From NCBI GenBank assembly GCA_947034895.1, contig OX344761.1:31446863-31510862 (forward strand): a stretch of DNA of 64,000 nt, in the 5' to 3' direction. The notes beneath the pieces are model-generated. The model ran no database searches. It was not told the DNA's origin and saw nothing but the letters and a program-made list of their open reading frames with translations. Shown here piece after piece: positions 11,501 to 22,602 of this stretch (within the stretch, counting starts at the first letter, position 1; each line of letters starts with the position of its first letter). A program made the position numbers and the translations under genes. Source of the stretch: Rhytidiadelphus loreus. Its lineage: Eukaryota > Streptophyta > Bryopsida > Hypnales > Hylocomiaceae.

Positions 11501-12519
11501 ATAACCACATAGTGTGGTCAGATGGATGTAGTGGACAATTCAAGAGTGCACGAGCTTGGTATTTTATTAATAGATACCCTAAGTTGACTAGCAGTGCCAC
11601 ATTGCTAAATGGTTGCCAAATGTCTTGGAATTATTTTGGTTCTGGGCACGGGAAAGGAGAAGTGGATGGTGCAGGTGCCTTGCTCAAGAGAGAGATCCGG
11701 ACGGAGCAGTTGAAAGCGGATGGAAGGAAGCTACAGAGTGCTGCTGAGATTGTTCAGTTTTTAAACGAGCAGGCTATGAAGGTGCATGCAGGTCCTCGAG
11801 GTGCCCGGTGTGAGACACAGAATTTTTTTTGGTTGATTCCCAAAATTGGCTTGGGTAGTGTAGATAGGAGTGACACTAGGCAAGCTGAACGTGTTCCAGG
11901 CAGCATGTCAAACCATCAATGTTGTTCGGTGACTGCTAGAGACCCAACACTTCTCCAATATCGGCATTTGTCTTGTTTTTGCTATGTCTGTTTAGGGTAT
12001 GAGACCCAGTATACTTGTCATCAAATTGATCATGTGCCAGAATTCACTTTGTATAGGTTGAGACCCAAAGCTCCATTCCAAGCTCGGAGACTTTATGATG
12101 CAAATGAGGAAGTTGAAGCTGGTACTGGTGGAGAGTGGATTGCTGATGGTTTGTGCGTGGGGGACAATGTCGCTGTGCGTGCACCACTTGAAGAGGAGCC
12201 GTGGTGGCTCATGATCGTTGTCAAGGCAACGTACATTGTTGAGGAATCCTTCACTGACCCGGATGAGAATGTTTATGTCCCTGGAGATGTTGTTTTCAAT
12301 GGAATATGGTATGAGAGGCTGAAGGAAGGGAGTCGAACTTATTTGCTGAGGAATGATAGAGAACCAAGTACAGTTTATAGCCACATTGTTCTTACTTCCA
12401 AGTTTAGTTTGCCCCCTATTGCACATCCTATCAAGAGTCGTTTATCAGGATTTGAATTGAAGTTAGATGTCAAAGAGATTATAGATGAGGCCCTAAGGGG
12501 TGCTGTGCTACTAGACTAG
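8511..12519 (+). pseudogene. DDE-type transposase of the 15.4-kb element (one nonsense codon)
   Basis: Two exons, 8511-9287 and 10585-12519, join in phase 0 (CAG|GTATGG donor, TGTGCAG acceptor) to 904 codons. The N-terminus is basic (ARERTRRCRARRKAG), a likely DNA-binding region. The middle has dense cysteines (DCLCDCEMLC, later RDCLIGKCVDCG), probably zinc-binding. Three conserved blocks look like an RNase-H-fold catalytic triad: CIDFSENY (D at about residue 481), VWSDGCSGQFKS (about 572) and GHGKGEVDGAG (E or D at about 618-620). This signature resembles a poorly named transposase-like family I recall from metazoan genomes; the match is from memory. The C-terminal 150 residues (GLCVGDNVAVRAPLE...) look like a small beta-barrel reader domain such as BAH; that is tentative. 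TGA at 11422-11424 interrupts the frame, most simply from CGA, so this copy is probably inactive. Confidence 0.68.
9340..10445. repeat. Intronic TTAGGG-rich minisatellite
   Basis: Fills nearly all of the 1.3-kb intron (9288-10584) of the transposase gene. Degenerate units of about 20-35 bases share GCTTGTGCTTAGGGTGCT and GGTTTGCTT, with dozens of TTAGGG cores and some TTTAGGG. It is not a telomere tract: TTAGGG is never in a head-to-tail hexamer run. A G-rich repeat on the transcribed strand could affect splicing, but nothing here shows that. Confidence 0.85.
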
Positions 12520-15500
12520 CCTCTGCTATGTACTTGTAATCTGCCCTTTGCAGCGTATTTTTATTTAATACGATTCAATTTGCAAACGGTTGTACATCAA
12601 AGACTTGGTGGTTTGTGCTTGAATGTTTGAATGCTGGTTCCAAATTTTGCCGATTTGATCTTACTTGCAATGACGTGTACAGTGTACTACATCGAACACT
12701 TCAGTGTTAGAACTAAGACATGGGTTGATGAATTTCGTTGTGTTGACATTTCACGTCCTTGTGATAATTTTGCTAGTAGTTCTTCTTTTGCAGTAAATAA
12801 ATATCCAGCACTGGGGTATTCATTGTGTATATATGCTGTCAGTGGAATTGTAATCGGATGCCATAGCCAACCTGGCAAGGATTTTGGGGGCAATCTTGCA
12901 CCACGATTCAGATGTCAGTATCAATTAAGAAATATCCAACTAGCCATGCTCTTTGAATTTGAAATGTTCAAGTGGACCATAAGGCAAACACCGAAGAGGG
13001 CCACTTTTTGTTACATTTTAGGTACAATTCTTAGATTGATCACATTTGAGCATTTTCTTTTTGGCAAAAGAAATGAGATTTCTATGCACCCAATGACGTG
13101 ATATTTGAATACCAGAGGCAAAAATTGTTCAGGGTTAAAGCCTTATTTGGAGAATTTGCCACTACAATGAATTGTTCTTGAGCTTGGGCAAGGGCAATTA
13201 TGGGCATACAATTCTAGCCCTCTACCGTGCCATGTTGGAGAGTTTTATCAAACTTAGAAAGAAGAGAGTACTAAAATAAGGCTAAGTTGTTCTCCTAGAT
13301 TCACATACCCTATCATAGCCGTCTTTACTGTGCAGTGATGTCAAGATTCTCAAAGTTTAGTTCAAAAACCACCATCATTATCTTGTATATATACCTATTT
13401 TGGAGATGTACAAAAGATGACCATGATGGCGGTTTACGGGTTTTTGGCAACACACCAATTTAAAAGGGTCTACCTTTAATTATGTTAAACTTCTATTTTT
13501 CATTAAAGAGTTTGATTTTTTTTATCATGTTGGCACGCTCATTAGATTCAATTTAGATTCAATTTTTCAAGTGCCATATGTTGCCACGCTGGAAATATTG
13601 AATTTAGAAATGGAACTTCTTGAAAATTAAAAGGGCATTCTAAATTCCTATGGAATGTGAGCCTGTGAGCGTGAGCTGTGAGCTGTGAGCGAGAACATTT
13701 TTTGGGAAATATATGTATGAAGGACCTATGATCGTGGTTTAGGGTAATTTTGATTTTTGGAAAAGGTGAGTACATTTAATAAAAATTAAACTCACTTGTA
13801 CAATTATATTTTTAAATTCTTCACGGCAACAACCGATTGTACTCCATTATGATTAACATCACGCAAAAACAAATTGTACAAGCACATGAATGTATCCAAA
13901 AATATCAAATGAAGTATCCAAAAGTTTGGGCATAATAAATCACACATAGAAGCCTCCATGTTTAACCTACTATATATCATTACTAACTTAAATTAGTGCA
14001 CAATGAACTCACACATGGAAGTCTTGGATTATTAATTGAGAAGCCTCCATGTTGACCTTTTGGCATATGGCCATTAAATTGAATGACCAAGGCATAATCT
14101 ATTCACAAATATTTTTTGAAGAAGCCTCTAACCTCGATGTGCATGGGACTATGATCAAGAGGTTTAGACATGTCTTGATTATCCCATATCATTTGGTACT
14201 AATTGAGTAGGCTCCTATTTATGCACTAGTATGTGTTAGTCACTCAACCCGGAGGCCCAAGGATGGACCATGCCTCAATCTCATTGAGATTGGGGGAATC
14301 TCCATTGGGCCTCCGGACCCCCCACCACCACTTTTTGGTTGAGGCTAAAATTGAGAAGTGGGAATTAGAGTACTTAGGTAAATGTTACATGTCAACCAAT
14401 ATAGTTTAGGTCCCAATTAAAATTCTATTGACACTGATATATAATGTTTTGATTTAAATCCTAGATTTATCACACATAGCCATACATAAAAGTGGTCAAG
14501 AAATAGTACAATTGAATGCAAACAATATGTCTAACATTTGTTGGATGCTCAATGCAATCTTGTGTATTTAGAAGACGCTTCTTCTTTTATTAATTCATAC
14601 AAGGGTAGAGGCCAACAGTCATGGAGAATGTAGAAGGACACCTTTGTGCCCTTAGTCCTCATTAAAATTGAATTAAAAAAATTGCCGATTTCACTAATCT
14701 TTTTAAGAAATGGTCCATATATATGTTCTACATGTATGGAAGACATTGGGATCAATTCATATTTTAGATCACCAATTTGATGGGACTTCTTCCACAAAAT
14801 TGATAATGGCCTTTTAGTCAAGGGTTAGTCAAGGTTTAGTTCATTAGCATTTTGTACATGACTTCATTCCAACTAATTTGGGGAAATTGATTGTACCCTA
14901 TATTGGTAATTTTGATTTCGAGTAGGGTCTCTAGAGTCTCTATAATTACCCTCAAAAGACAAGCCTGTAACAATTATTCCAACTTCAAAATCATTCACTC
15001 GAATGTTACATGCTACCAAATTGACCTTATTGTAAAACCGATCCCTACAAACTCGGGCGACAAAAAATGATAATCCGTTGAACTTGAATACTTAGGATTG
15101 ATTTTTGGTCCACCTATTTTTAGCACTTGAAAATTCATTGTTTTAGATGTTAGCAAAAATATATACTTAAGCTAAGGGAATTTAGAATTTTTTTACAAAT
15201 CCAAAAAATAACAACAAAACTGAAGGCAATTCTATAGTACAAAGTATAAATTGTTAATACTTCCTCATGTTGCTTGAAATTGTTAATGCTTGCTCATATT
15301 CCATTTTTTAATCTCTTATTTTTTTATGATTATAAATCATGAATTTTAGCTTGACAAGTAAATTTTTAAATAAACATGGATCACTTGTGAAATTAGATTT
15401 GACATATAACCTGACATTATTTAAAAGACTTCAATTTACTTTTACCACCTTAGAATTCTGGTTCCATTATAATGATGATTTCAATCTATATGTGATGTTG

Positions 15501-17054
15501 TTGCTAATTTTTTTATCCTAAGTGATTCATAGCACCTAGATGGTTGAAGACCACGCAAATGCTATCAAGACCTTAACTTTTTTTTGAGTTTTGGCACCAA
15601 TTTTAGAACATAAAAAAAACCACGTGCATTTGGAGATTCAATTTTTGAAGCATAAACATTTAGTAAAGTAGCACCAAATGAGCAAGTCTTTCTTGCAATT
15701 ATTTAACTCGCATGAAATGAATCTTGGATTTGTCCACATTAAACTCATAGCTTTATACAATATTTGTCTTGGAAATTGTTTAATTAAGGGTTGACGTGAC
15801 TAGGCTGGTGATTTATAGTTCAAAACATCCTATCGTACGTAACAAACAAAACAAACAACCTAACTTAAAAACCCAAAATGACATTGAGGATAGTCTAAAG
15901 TGTCCTCGACATTTGTCAACCCCAATTTGCAGTCATTTACCAAGCTCAAATGGGAAAATCCAACTTTCAGGTTTAGTACAATTTTGCAATGCCTATCCAA
16001 TGATACCGAATTTGAGAAATTTGAGAAAGTATTGTGATTTCTATGTTGCTTTACAATCTAGACTTGTTAAACGTCTTTCAGTTTGGCCTTGAAATGATGG
16101 ATTTGAGCTTCATTGTTTGAGCTTGCTTTGCAAGCGACCTAGACAATGAAATCACCTTAAATTTTTTTCACAAACTTCCATGAAGTATATTGCTACAAGT
16201 GAAGTTTTCTTCTCTATGTACAATTGAATTTATTTGAAAAGCAATAGATTTGAGCACATAAAATTTCGAAAACAACCACTTATCCTGGAAGTCATTCTAA
16301 AAGAAAGAAAATCCCATGTCACTTTGGGATTAAAGTATGGATTACAAATATAAAATTCAATACTATTGTAAGCTTAAAATTTGTACACAAAGTCATATTT
16401 TAGCACAAAATGGAGATTTAATAGAAATTTATACAATATATATATGGTTCGCATGGAATCTTTAACTTCAAAATGTCCAAGCCCTTTTCTGACTCCAAAC
16501 TCCAAAGCTATTTCCATAAAAATTCAAAAAACAGTCCGCCAACAAAAACATGCTGAGATTGGACTGCGCTGGGCTGGGCCACAGATCCCACCCACACAGC
16601 GCAAATTTTTGAAATTCTAGAAGCAAAAGCTCAATACGTACTTCCTTCTCGAATTCACCGGGTCAATTCTATTTTTTCCAAGTGGTTGCTCTCAATTTTC
16701 TTGCTTTGGAGTTTCTTGTCTGTGCTTTCGTCAGGTCACCTTCACTTCTGTTAAATCAGCTCCAAATTTATCGTTTACTTCAGTTGTGAATGTGTTTGTT
16801 GTTTAGTTTTTTCAATTTAGACAAGCAACAACTATGATCAGAAGCAACACAGTAGGATGTTGTGCAATTTCAAGACAGGGAACTCAATTCAGTAGGAAAA
16901 GTGGGAAAGAGCGTCATCGAATAGTATCATGTATTCTTGCACCACAAATTGATGAATAATTTATACATCTCATACAACAAATTTAATCATGCGTAACAAA
17001 AGAGCAGTTGCACTATATTTAAAAGTCCCGACTTGGACAAGTGCAAAATGGAAA
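12520..17054. other. Gene-free AT-rich interior of the 15.4-kb transposon
   Basis: Between the convergent 3' ends of the two element genes. After about 13.1 kb base composition becomes distinctly AT-rich and no ORF longer than about 100 codons looks coding. The open frame at 12631-13101 has no recognisable domain and weak coding character. A short GTGAGC-rich run (about 13665-13695) resembles runs near 26130 and 63285. The composition change suggests a secondary insertion within the transposon, but I could not find its ends. Confidence 0.5.
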
Positions 17055-20000
17055 TCAAATGTTCTTTACTCTGCTCCTAGTTACCACCTTTTGTATTGTT
17101 TCAACTTGTATACCAATGATTTCTGGCTCCATGTCTCCTTTCCTACATTCATGTCTACGAGAACTTCCATTCTTTGAAGGAGACCGTCTAGACAATCTTG
17201 TGGCTTTATACACATCATTACTCTGGTTGGATGCACATGATTTGCTAACCTTCTTCCTCATGCTGGAATCATCTATACATGGATCACAAGACCTCTTCAC
17301 ACTGAAAGAATATCTTGCAGTACTTGTACCCTCTGCTGGACTAGCCTCTGCTGCACTCGCTGGACTAGCTTCTCCTAGACTTGCCTCTGCTAGACTCGCT
17401 GCAATCCCCATACCCTCCATGGTTGTGGATACAGGATCCACTGGGGTGCAAATTTGTGCTGAGAAAGCCAACAAGAGCAAATTCAAACACTTAATACCCA
17501 CAGCATTCAAGAGCAATTCAGACAGAAGCAATTCAGACATTAGGGACAAACACTAAGATTTAGAACATTGCTATCCTTTGGAAATCAATTGCCACCAAAA
17601 CCAAGCTTACCCGGCTCTTCACTATGGCACAGTAGTGCATCAATATCCTTTGGTGCCAATATTATTGCCAAGTTCGACTTTATTGCATCATCACTTGCAC
17701 CACCTGCTGCCTCCTTTGCTGGGGAGTCTACCTCATCAACACTGTCACTATTAGGACCTGCTTTTGTTTCTCGTTGCACATTATCTCCATGTGATGGTGT
17801 GGCATCCTTCAATCTGCTACCTGAAATGCAAGGGACTCCAGGCTGCACTTGATAGATTGATCCGGATGATCCCCTATCAAATTGTTTCCCCCTAGATTGC
17901 GACCCTACAAACAAAAGACAGAATCACTAAATCAGTCAATCAGTAGTTACAAACAAGCGCCTCCAAAGTATTTATATCTCCAAGCAGCCCACAAAACCAA
18001 TAGGATAATAGGGGCCCAATTATGCACACCCAAAGTACTCAAGTAGCTCAAGATAATGCTTTGGCAAATGTGGAGATCCCAAATGTGATCCATTGCTATC
18101 AAAAACAACATTAAAATTGCTCTAAACACATAGACTAACTCAGAACTACTAATTCCATCACTTCAACTTATTGTGTATCTTTATTAGAATCTGAAGAACA
18201 CATTCCAATATAAAAAACAAATTCATGAGTATTCCAAAACGTAAATACAAACGCATGGGCGTCCAGCACCCCAGCACAGAACAAGTACCCAGTACCCAAC
18301 CCTTGACGCCTGAATATCTAGCACCGAAGCACAAAAAAAGTGAGTACCCACCACCCAAGCCGAAACACATGAATATCCAGCACCCAAGCACAAACTGAAG
18401 CACAAACATGAGAATAACCAGTACCCAAGCACAAACCGAAGTACAAACAGGAAAATAACTAGCACCCAAGTACAAAACCAAGCATAAACAGGAGAAAAAT
18501 CCTAAACTAAAGCACAGAAAAGGTGAGTATTCACCACCCAAGCAGAAACACATGAATATCCAGCACGCAAGCACAAACCAAAGCACAAACAGGAGAATAA
18601 CCAGTAACCAAGCACAAAACCAAGCATAAACACATGACATATCCTAAAGCAAGGCACAGAAAAAGTGAGTACCCACCACCCAAGCCTAAACACATGAATA
18701 TCCAGCACAAACCAAAGTAGAAACCGGAGAATAACCAACAACCAAGCATGAACACATGAGTATCCAACATCCAAGCACAAACCAAAGCAGAAACCGGAGA
18801 ATAACCAGCAACCAAGCATGAACACATGAGTATCCAACACCCAAGCACAAACCAAAGCACAAACCGGAGAATAACCAGCAACCAAGCACGAACACATGAG
18901 TATCCAGCACCCAAGCACAAACCAAAGCAGAAAACGGAGAATAACCAGCAACCAAGCATGAACACATGAGTATCCAGCACCCAAGCACAAACCAAAGCAC
19001 AAACCGGAGAATAACCAACAACCAAGCACGAACACATGAGTATCCAGCACCCAAGCACAAACCAAAGCACAAACCGGAGAATAACCAGCAACCAAGCATG
19101 AACACATGAATATCCAGCACCCCAACACAAACCAAAACACAAACCGGAGAATAACTAGCAACCAAGCATGAACACACCGAATATCCAGCATCCAAGCACA
19201 AACCGAAGCATAAAGAGGAGAATAACTAGCAACCAAGCATGAACACATGAATATCCAGCACCCCAGCACAAACCAAAACACAAACCGGAGAATAACCAGC
19301 AACCAAGCATGAACACATGAATATCCAGCACCCAAGCCTATACCGAAGCACAAACAGGAGAATAACCAACAACCAAGTACTAAACCAAACATGAGTATCC
19401 AACTCCCAAGCACAAACGCAAGAGTCTCCAATACCAAAGCACAAATGCAAGAGTCATTCACACTTGTAAGCAGGATACGCTAGCAACCAAGCACATCAAA
19501 CTGATCATCAACACTTCTAAGAAATAAAGGCCAGAATGATAAACATCAACAATAGAAAAGTGCCGGAAGTAGACATTGGAAGCAATAAAGCATACTTGAG
19601 GGAAGGAAGTTTATACCCATTCTAGTGTGTTGTGTCAGCCTTACCTCAAAAGTGTACAAAAGCACTTCAGTAGGCACATGGTTCAGCAATACCTCCAAAG
19701 TAATAACAGAGGAGGTGACTAAAGCACCAACATAACCTGTTAGCACTTAACTAAATCGGAACCCAACTAAAGGATTGCAATAGTTCTAAAGTAATTAATC
19801 AATCAAATTGTAAGCATTGCCTACAATAAAATTGTATATGCTACCAGATCTAGAAACTAGACAGCAATCACAAAGCACCAAATTAGTTTAGCATAGAAGT
19901 TCAGGATTCACTCACATTCAGGGATTGGAATACCAAAACTATCCTTCAAAGTGTCACTCAACTCCTCCATGGACCTTGCCAACGATGATTTAGCAACGGC

Positions 20001-21975
20001 ATCTTGTACATCTGATTCCCGTGAGCGGAAACCAAACGACCTCCACCATGCAGGATGGAAAGTCTTCTTGCAAATGACACAATCATTTTGAGTCTCTGCA
20101 ACCTTGGCAATGCAAAATGGATGATAAAAATGCCTGCAGCTTGCCATAACAACATCAAATGATGTGTACCATCGGTTACAAAATGAACAAGCTTCCAATT
20201 CAAACACAGTTCCACCCTCATCCGGCACATGAGGATGCAAGCAAGGTTTTGGACAGCAAGTCACTCCTCCTCCCTGCTGCATCATGTGAATCTGATCTGC
20301 AACTGCGTCCTTGTATCGTCGCACCTCTTCCAACTCTCTCTTCACCACTGTAATGTCAGCCTCAAACTTCCACATGTCTAGACCAGCATTAGTATAAATT
20401 TCTCCTGCTTTTTTGGCCCTTCTTTGATAATCTTCTAAACTGAAGTTAGCAAACTCCAGCTTCTTAGATTGCACTTCTCGCTCTAACCTCAACTTGTCTA
20501 ACTTCTGTAATCTAATTGTGAATTCATCATTGCCTTCATCGAGGTTGTCTCTGAATTGCTGCACCTGTCAAGAGAGAAAGCGAAAATGTTCAAACTCAAA
20601 AGACATCACAGAGCTAGTGAATGTTGAATAGGGTGAGATCAATGCAATCAACCGCAACCCTACATTACCAAGAATACCCCGAACTCCTAGGTGCACAAGA
20701 GAGTAGTTTCAGAACTTAAGATCCAGAAGTCCCGAATTCCTTTATGATATGGTTCCACTTCCATTGCATACCTAAAAAAACAAAGATAGAATGAGTAGTA
20801 TAATCTTAAACTTAGCTTGCCAAATCATTTTCAAAGCCAGCCTGTGCAGCCTAACTAATCCCTATCAGAGCTGCAGAGCAGGCTGAGCAATATAAGCGAG
20901 AATTGTGCACCTCAAACCCTAAACCCTAATCCCATCCAGATCATTGAAAGATTGTCTACTACAAACTTAGACCCCTAATCACAACCACATCACACTAATC
21001 AAAGAACCAAACATGTAGCACCACAGATTGTCACCGTGACACCAAAGATTTTTGAAAATTACTCACACTCGTCTCCAATGCCGAGATTAGAAGCCCGTTC
21101 TGCTTCAACCCTTCCTCCACCACCTTCACGTTCTCGGCCGCCTCCTTTGCATCAGCGTTTCTATCGTCCATCCCAAACTTGAATCCGATGATTCTCTCTG
21201 CAATGCTGGTCTTTGAAGCATTCAAAAACCTCTCTTTACTCTCTGTATTTGTCAGCAGCTCACCTTCAACTTGCAGCACCTCTTCTGCTTGAACAACCTC
21301 CGTTACCAATACGGGAGGTACACCGACACCAACACATTTGAATTTTCCAGAGAACAACTTCGATTCCACCGGTTGTGACCCCAAACCGCTGCTCCTTGCA
21401 CTGGCTTTTGAGTGGGAAACGGAAGGCTTCGCAATAGCGTAAGGTGCCAAATGCTTTAAGGCAGCAGCCTCCTCCGAAGTAAGATCTCTCCTCAAAAGTT
21501 CACCCTCTAATCGGCTGACAAGAAGTTGGTTCGTCGATGCAGCAGCGGATGCCCAATTTACATCAAAACCCATCAATTCCGCAATGTAGCCTTTTACCAC
21601 CCAAGCCATAAACTCATTATTTGTAATCTCAACCTTCCCATAAATTTTAGCACACAACTGGAGAAGCTCTGCCCTACTTTGTGGATTCAGAGTACAATTG
21701 GTTGTCTTAAACGTTGAACACTTTCCCCAGACTTCCTCAATTTTCTCAGGGGTCACACAAGCCATATCAACGGAGTGCTTCGGGTTTAGACCACGTCCGC
21801 GTAAACCTCTCTCATTCACAAAAAAATCAGCTGTCTGAACCTTAAGGGCTGCTAACTCTAGAAGCAACTCTGTAACAGACTGAGGGACTTTCACGGCCTT
21901 CTGCTTCTTGTCAAATGATCCCCTCCTCTCTCTTGACAGTTTCGCGGACTCTCCTCGCACCACCTTTGACTCCAT
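17055..21975 (-). CDS. Coiled-coil RING-H2 protein, second gene of the transposon
   Basis: Four exons on the minus strand, 21975-21067, 20564-19916, 17904-17611 and 17458-17055, join in consistent phases (GTGAGT, GTGAGT, GTAAGC donors) to 752 codons with no stop: 751 aa. Residues 1-303 are a helical N-terminal region of unknown family. Residues about 304-400 are charged and heptad-like, probably a coiled coil. Residues about 429-468 fit C-x2-C-x13-C-x-H-x2-H-x2-C-x10-C-x2-C, a RING-H2 arrangement, followed by a conserved-looking KTFHPAWWRSFGF. The tail is low complexity, with Ala-Glu-Ser repeats and a basic end. RING-H2 domains usually recruit E2 ubiquitin enzymes; activity is untested. Its position inside the element boundaries and its intact frame suggest an accessory function for the transposon or a captured host gene. 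Confidence 0.72.
18240..19440. repeat. Intronic minisatellite with 70-bp period
   Basis: Lies in the 2-kb intron (17905-19915) of the RING-H2 gene. The motif CCAAGCACAAACCAAAGCAC recurs at 18771, 18841, 18911, 18981, 19051 and, with variation, 19121, 19192, 19261 and 19332, a period of 70 bp. The part before 18750 is a more degenerate version with longer composite units. The period is not a multiple of three, yet long minus-strand ORFs (for example 18502-19461) run through it because stops are rare in all frames; I regard these as artefacts. Confidence 0.92.
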
Positions 21976-22571
21976 TGTTCGCTATAGACTTACCTAAGTA
22001 CTAAACTTCAATGCAAAAAGAGAACCGATGCCCTTAAATCACAGCTAAATCCTAAATTATACACCATGATTGAAGAGGTTACTAGAACTAATACAATGCA
22101 GAGACACACTCAAAGTAGACCCTAAACCCTAGCGGGTCGACAACAAAACTTCAAGGTAGGAACATCAATAACAAACCATCAGAAGCACTGTAAAAATGAT
22201 CCACCACCGAGATGATGACCTTCAATCGCACCCTAAACCACTGAAGCTCCATAATTCAACCGTAAACACGCGCTGCAAGCCAACCCTACACAAGATTTAC
22301 AAAGTTTTTAAGTTGAGCACATCTCAGTAGCTTGAGCGTAGTCTAAGCGCCGCTTCAGCAAAACATGAAAACCTGCGCAAATACCTAAGTTGGACAACGT
22401 GAGCGGGACCTGAGCGAGAAAATTGAAAAAACCCGTTAGCTGGTTGTCAGGACGTTGGGAAGGCTTGTTGTCAGGGAGTTCCAAATGTGGCGCTGCACAA
22501 TAACTATGCGTACAGCTCATCCAAGTCCTAGTTAAAAGCAGTCATACAAAGCACCTATAGGATGTTGACTT

Positions 22572-22596
22572 TGGCTCATTTTATCTCATGTGTACC
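22572..22596 (-). repeat. Right terminal inverted repeat of the 15.4-kb transposon
   Basis: Ends ...TTATCTCATGTGTACC on the plus strand, the inverted partner of 7209-7233. Confidence 0.8.
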
Positions 22597-22602
22597 CTGT
22601 TG
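22597..22602. repeat. Target-site duplication CTGTTG, right copy
   Basis: Directly abuts the right inverted repeat; identical to 7203-7208. Confidence 0.88.

Larger units (their letters stand above)
7209..22596. mobile_element. 15,388-bp DNA transposon with TIRs and 6-bp TSD, carrying DDE transposase and RING-H2 genes
   Basis: The boundaries are set three ways. The flanking MULE transposase is continuous once the segment is removed. CTGTTG is duplicated at both ends. The ends are inverted repeats: the left end begins GGTGTACATAAGATAA and the right end read backwards begins GGTACACATGAGATAA, with about 20 of 25 bases matching. Inside are two convergent genes starting near opposite ends, a plus-strand DDE-type transposase and a minus-strand coiled-coil RING-H2 protein, separated by about 4.5 kb of AT-rich DNA. 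A 6-bp duplication does not fit hAT (8), MULE (9), CACTA or Harbinger (3) or mariner (TA). Among described superfamilies, IS3EU and Dada have 6 or 6-7 bp. Assignment to either is only a hypothesis. Confidence 0.88.

Noticed and set aside
12631..13101. 156-codon ORF downstream of the transposase
   Set aside because: No domain, AT-driven codon use and no splice connection to the transposase gene.
18502..19461. Long minus-strand ORF (319 codons) of Cys/Leu/Trp-rich repeats resembling membrane segments
   Set aside because: It lies entirely in the 70-bp minisatellite within the RING-H2 intron. Three frames are open at once and the period is not a multiple of three, so it is a by-product of the repeat.
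7209..22602. The 15.4-kb segment as a giant intron of the MULE gene
   Set aside because: The left boundary is TTG|GGTGTA and the right is TACC|CTG, with no acceptor AG at the junction. A 6-bp duplication plus inverted repeats fits insertion much better.
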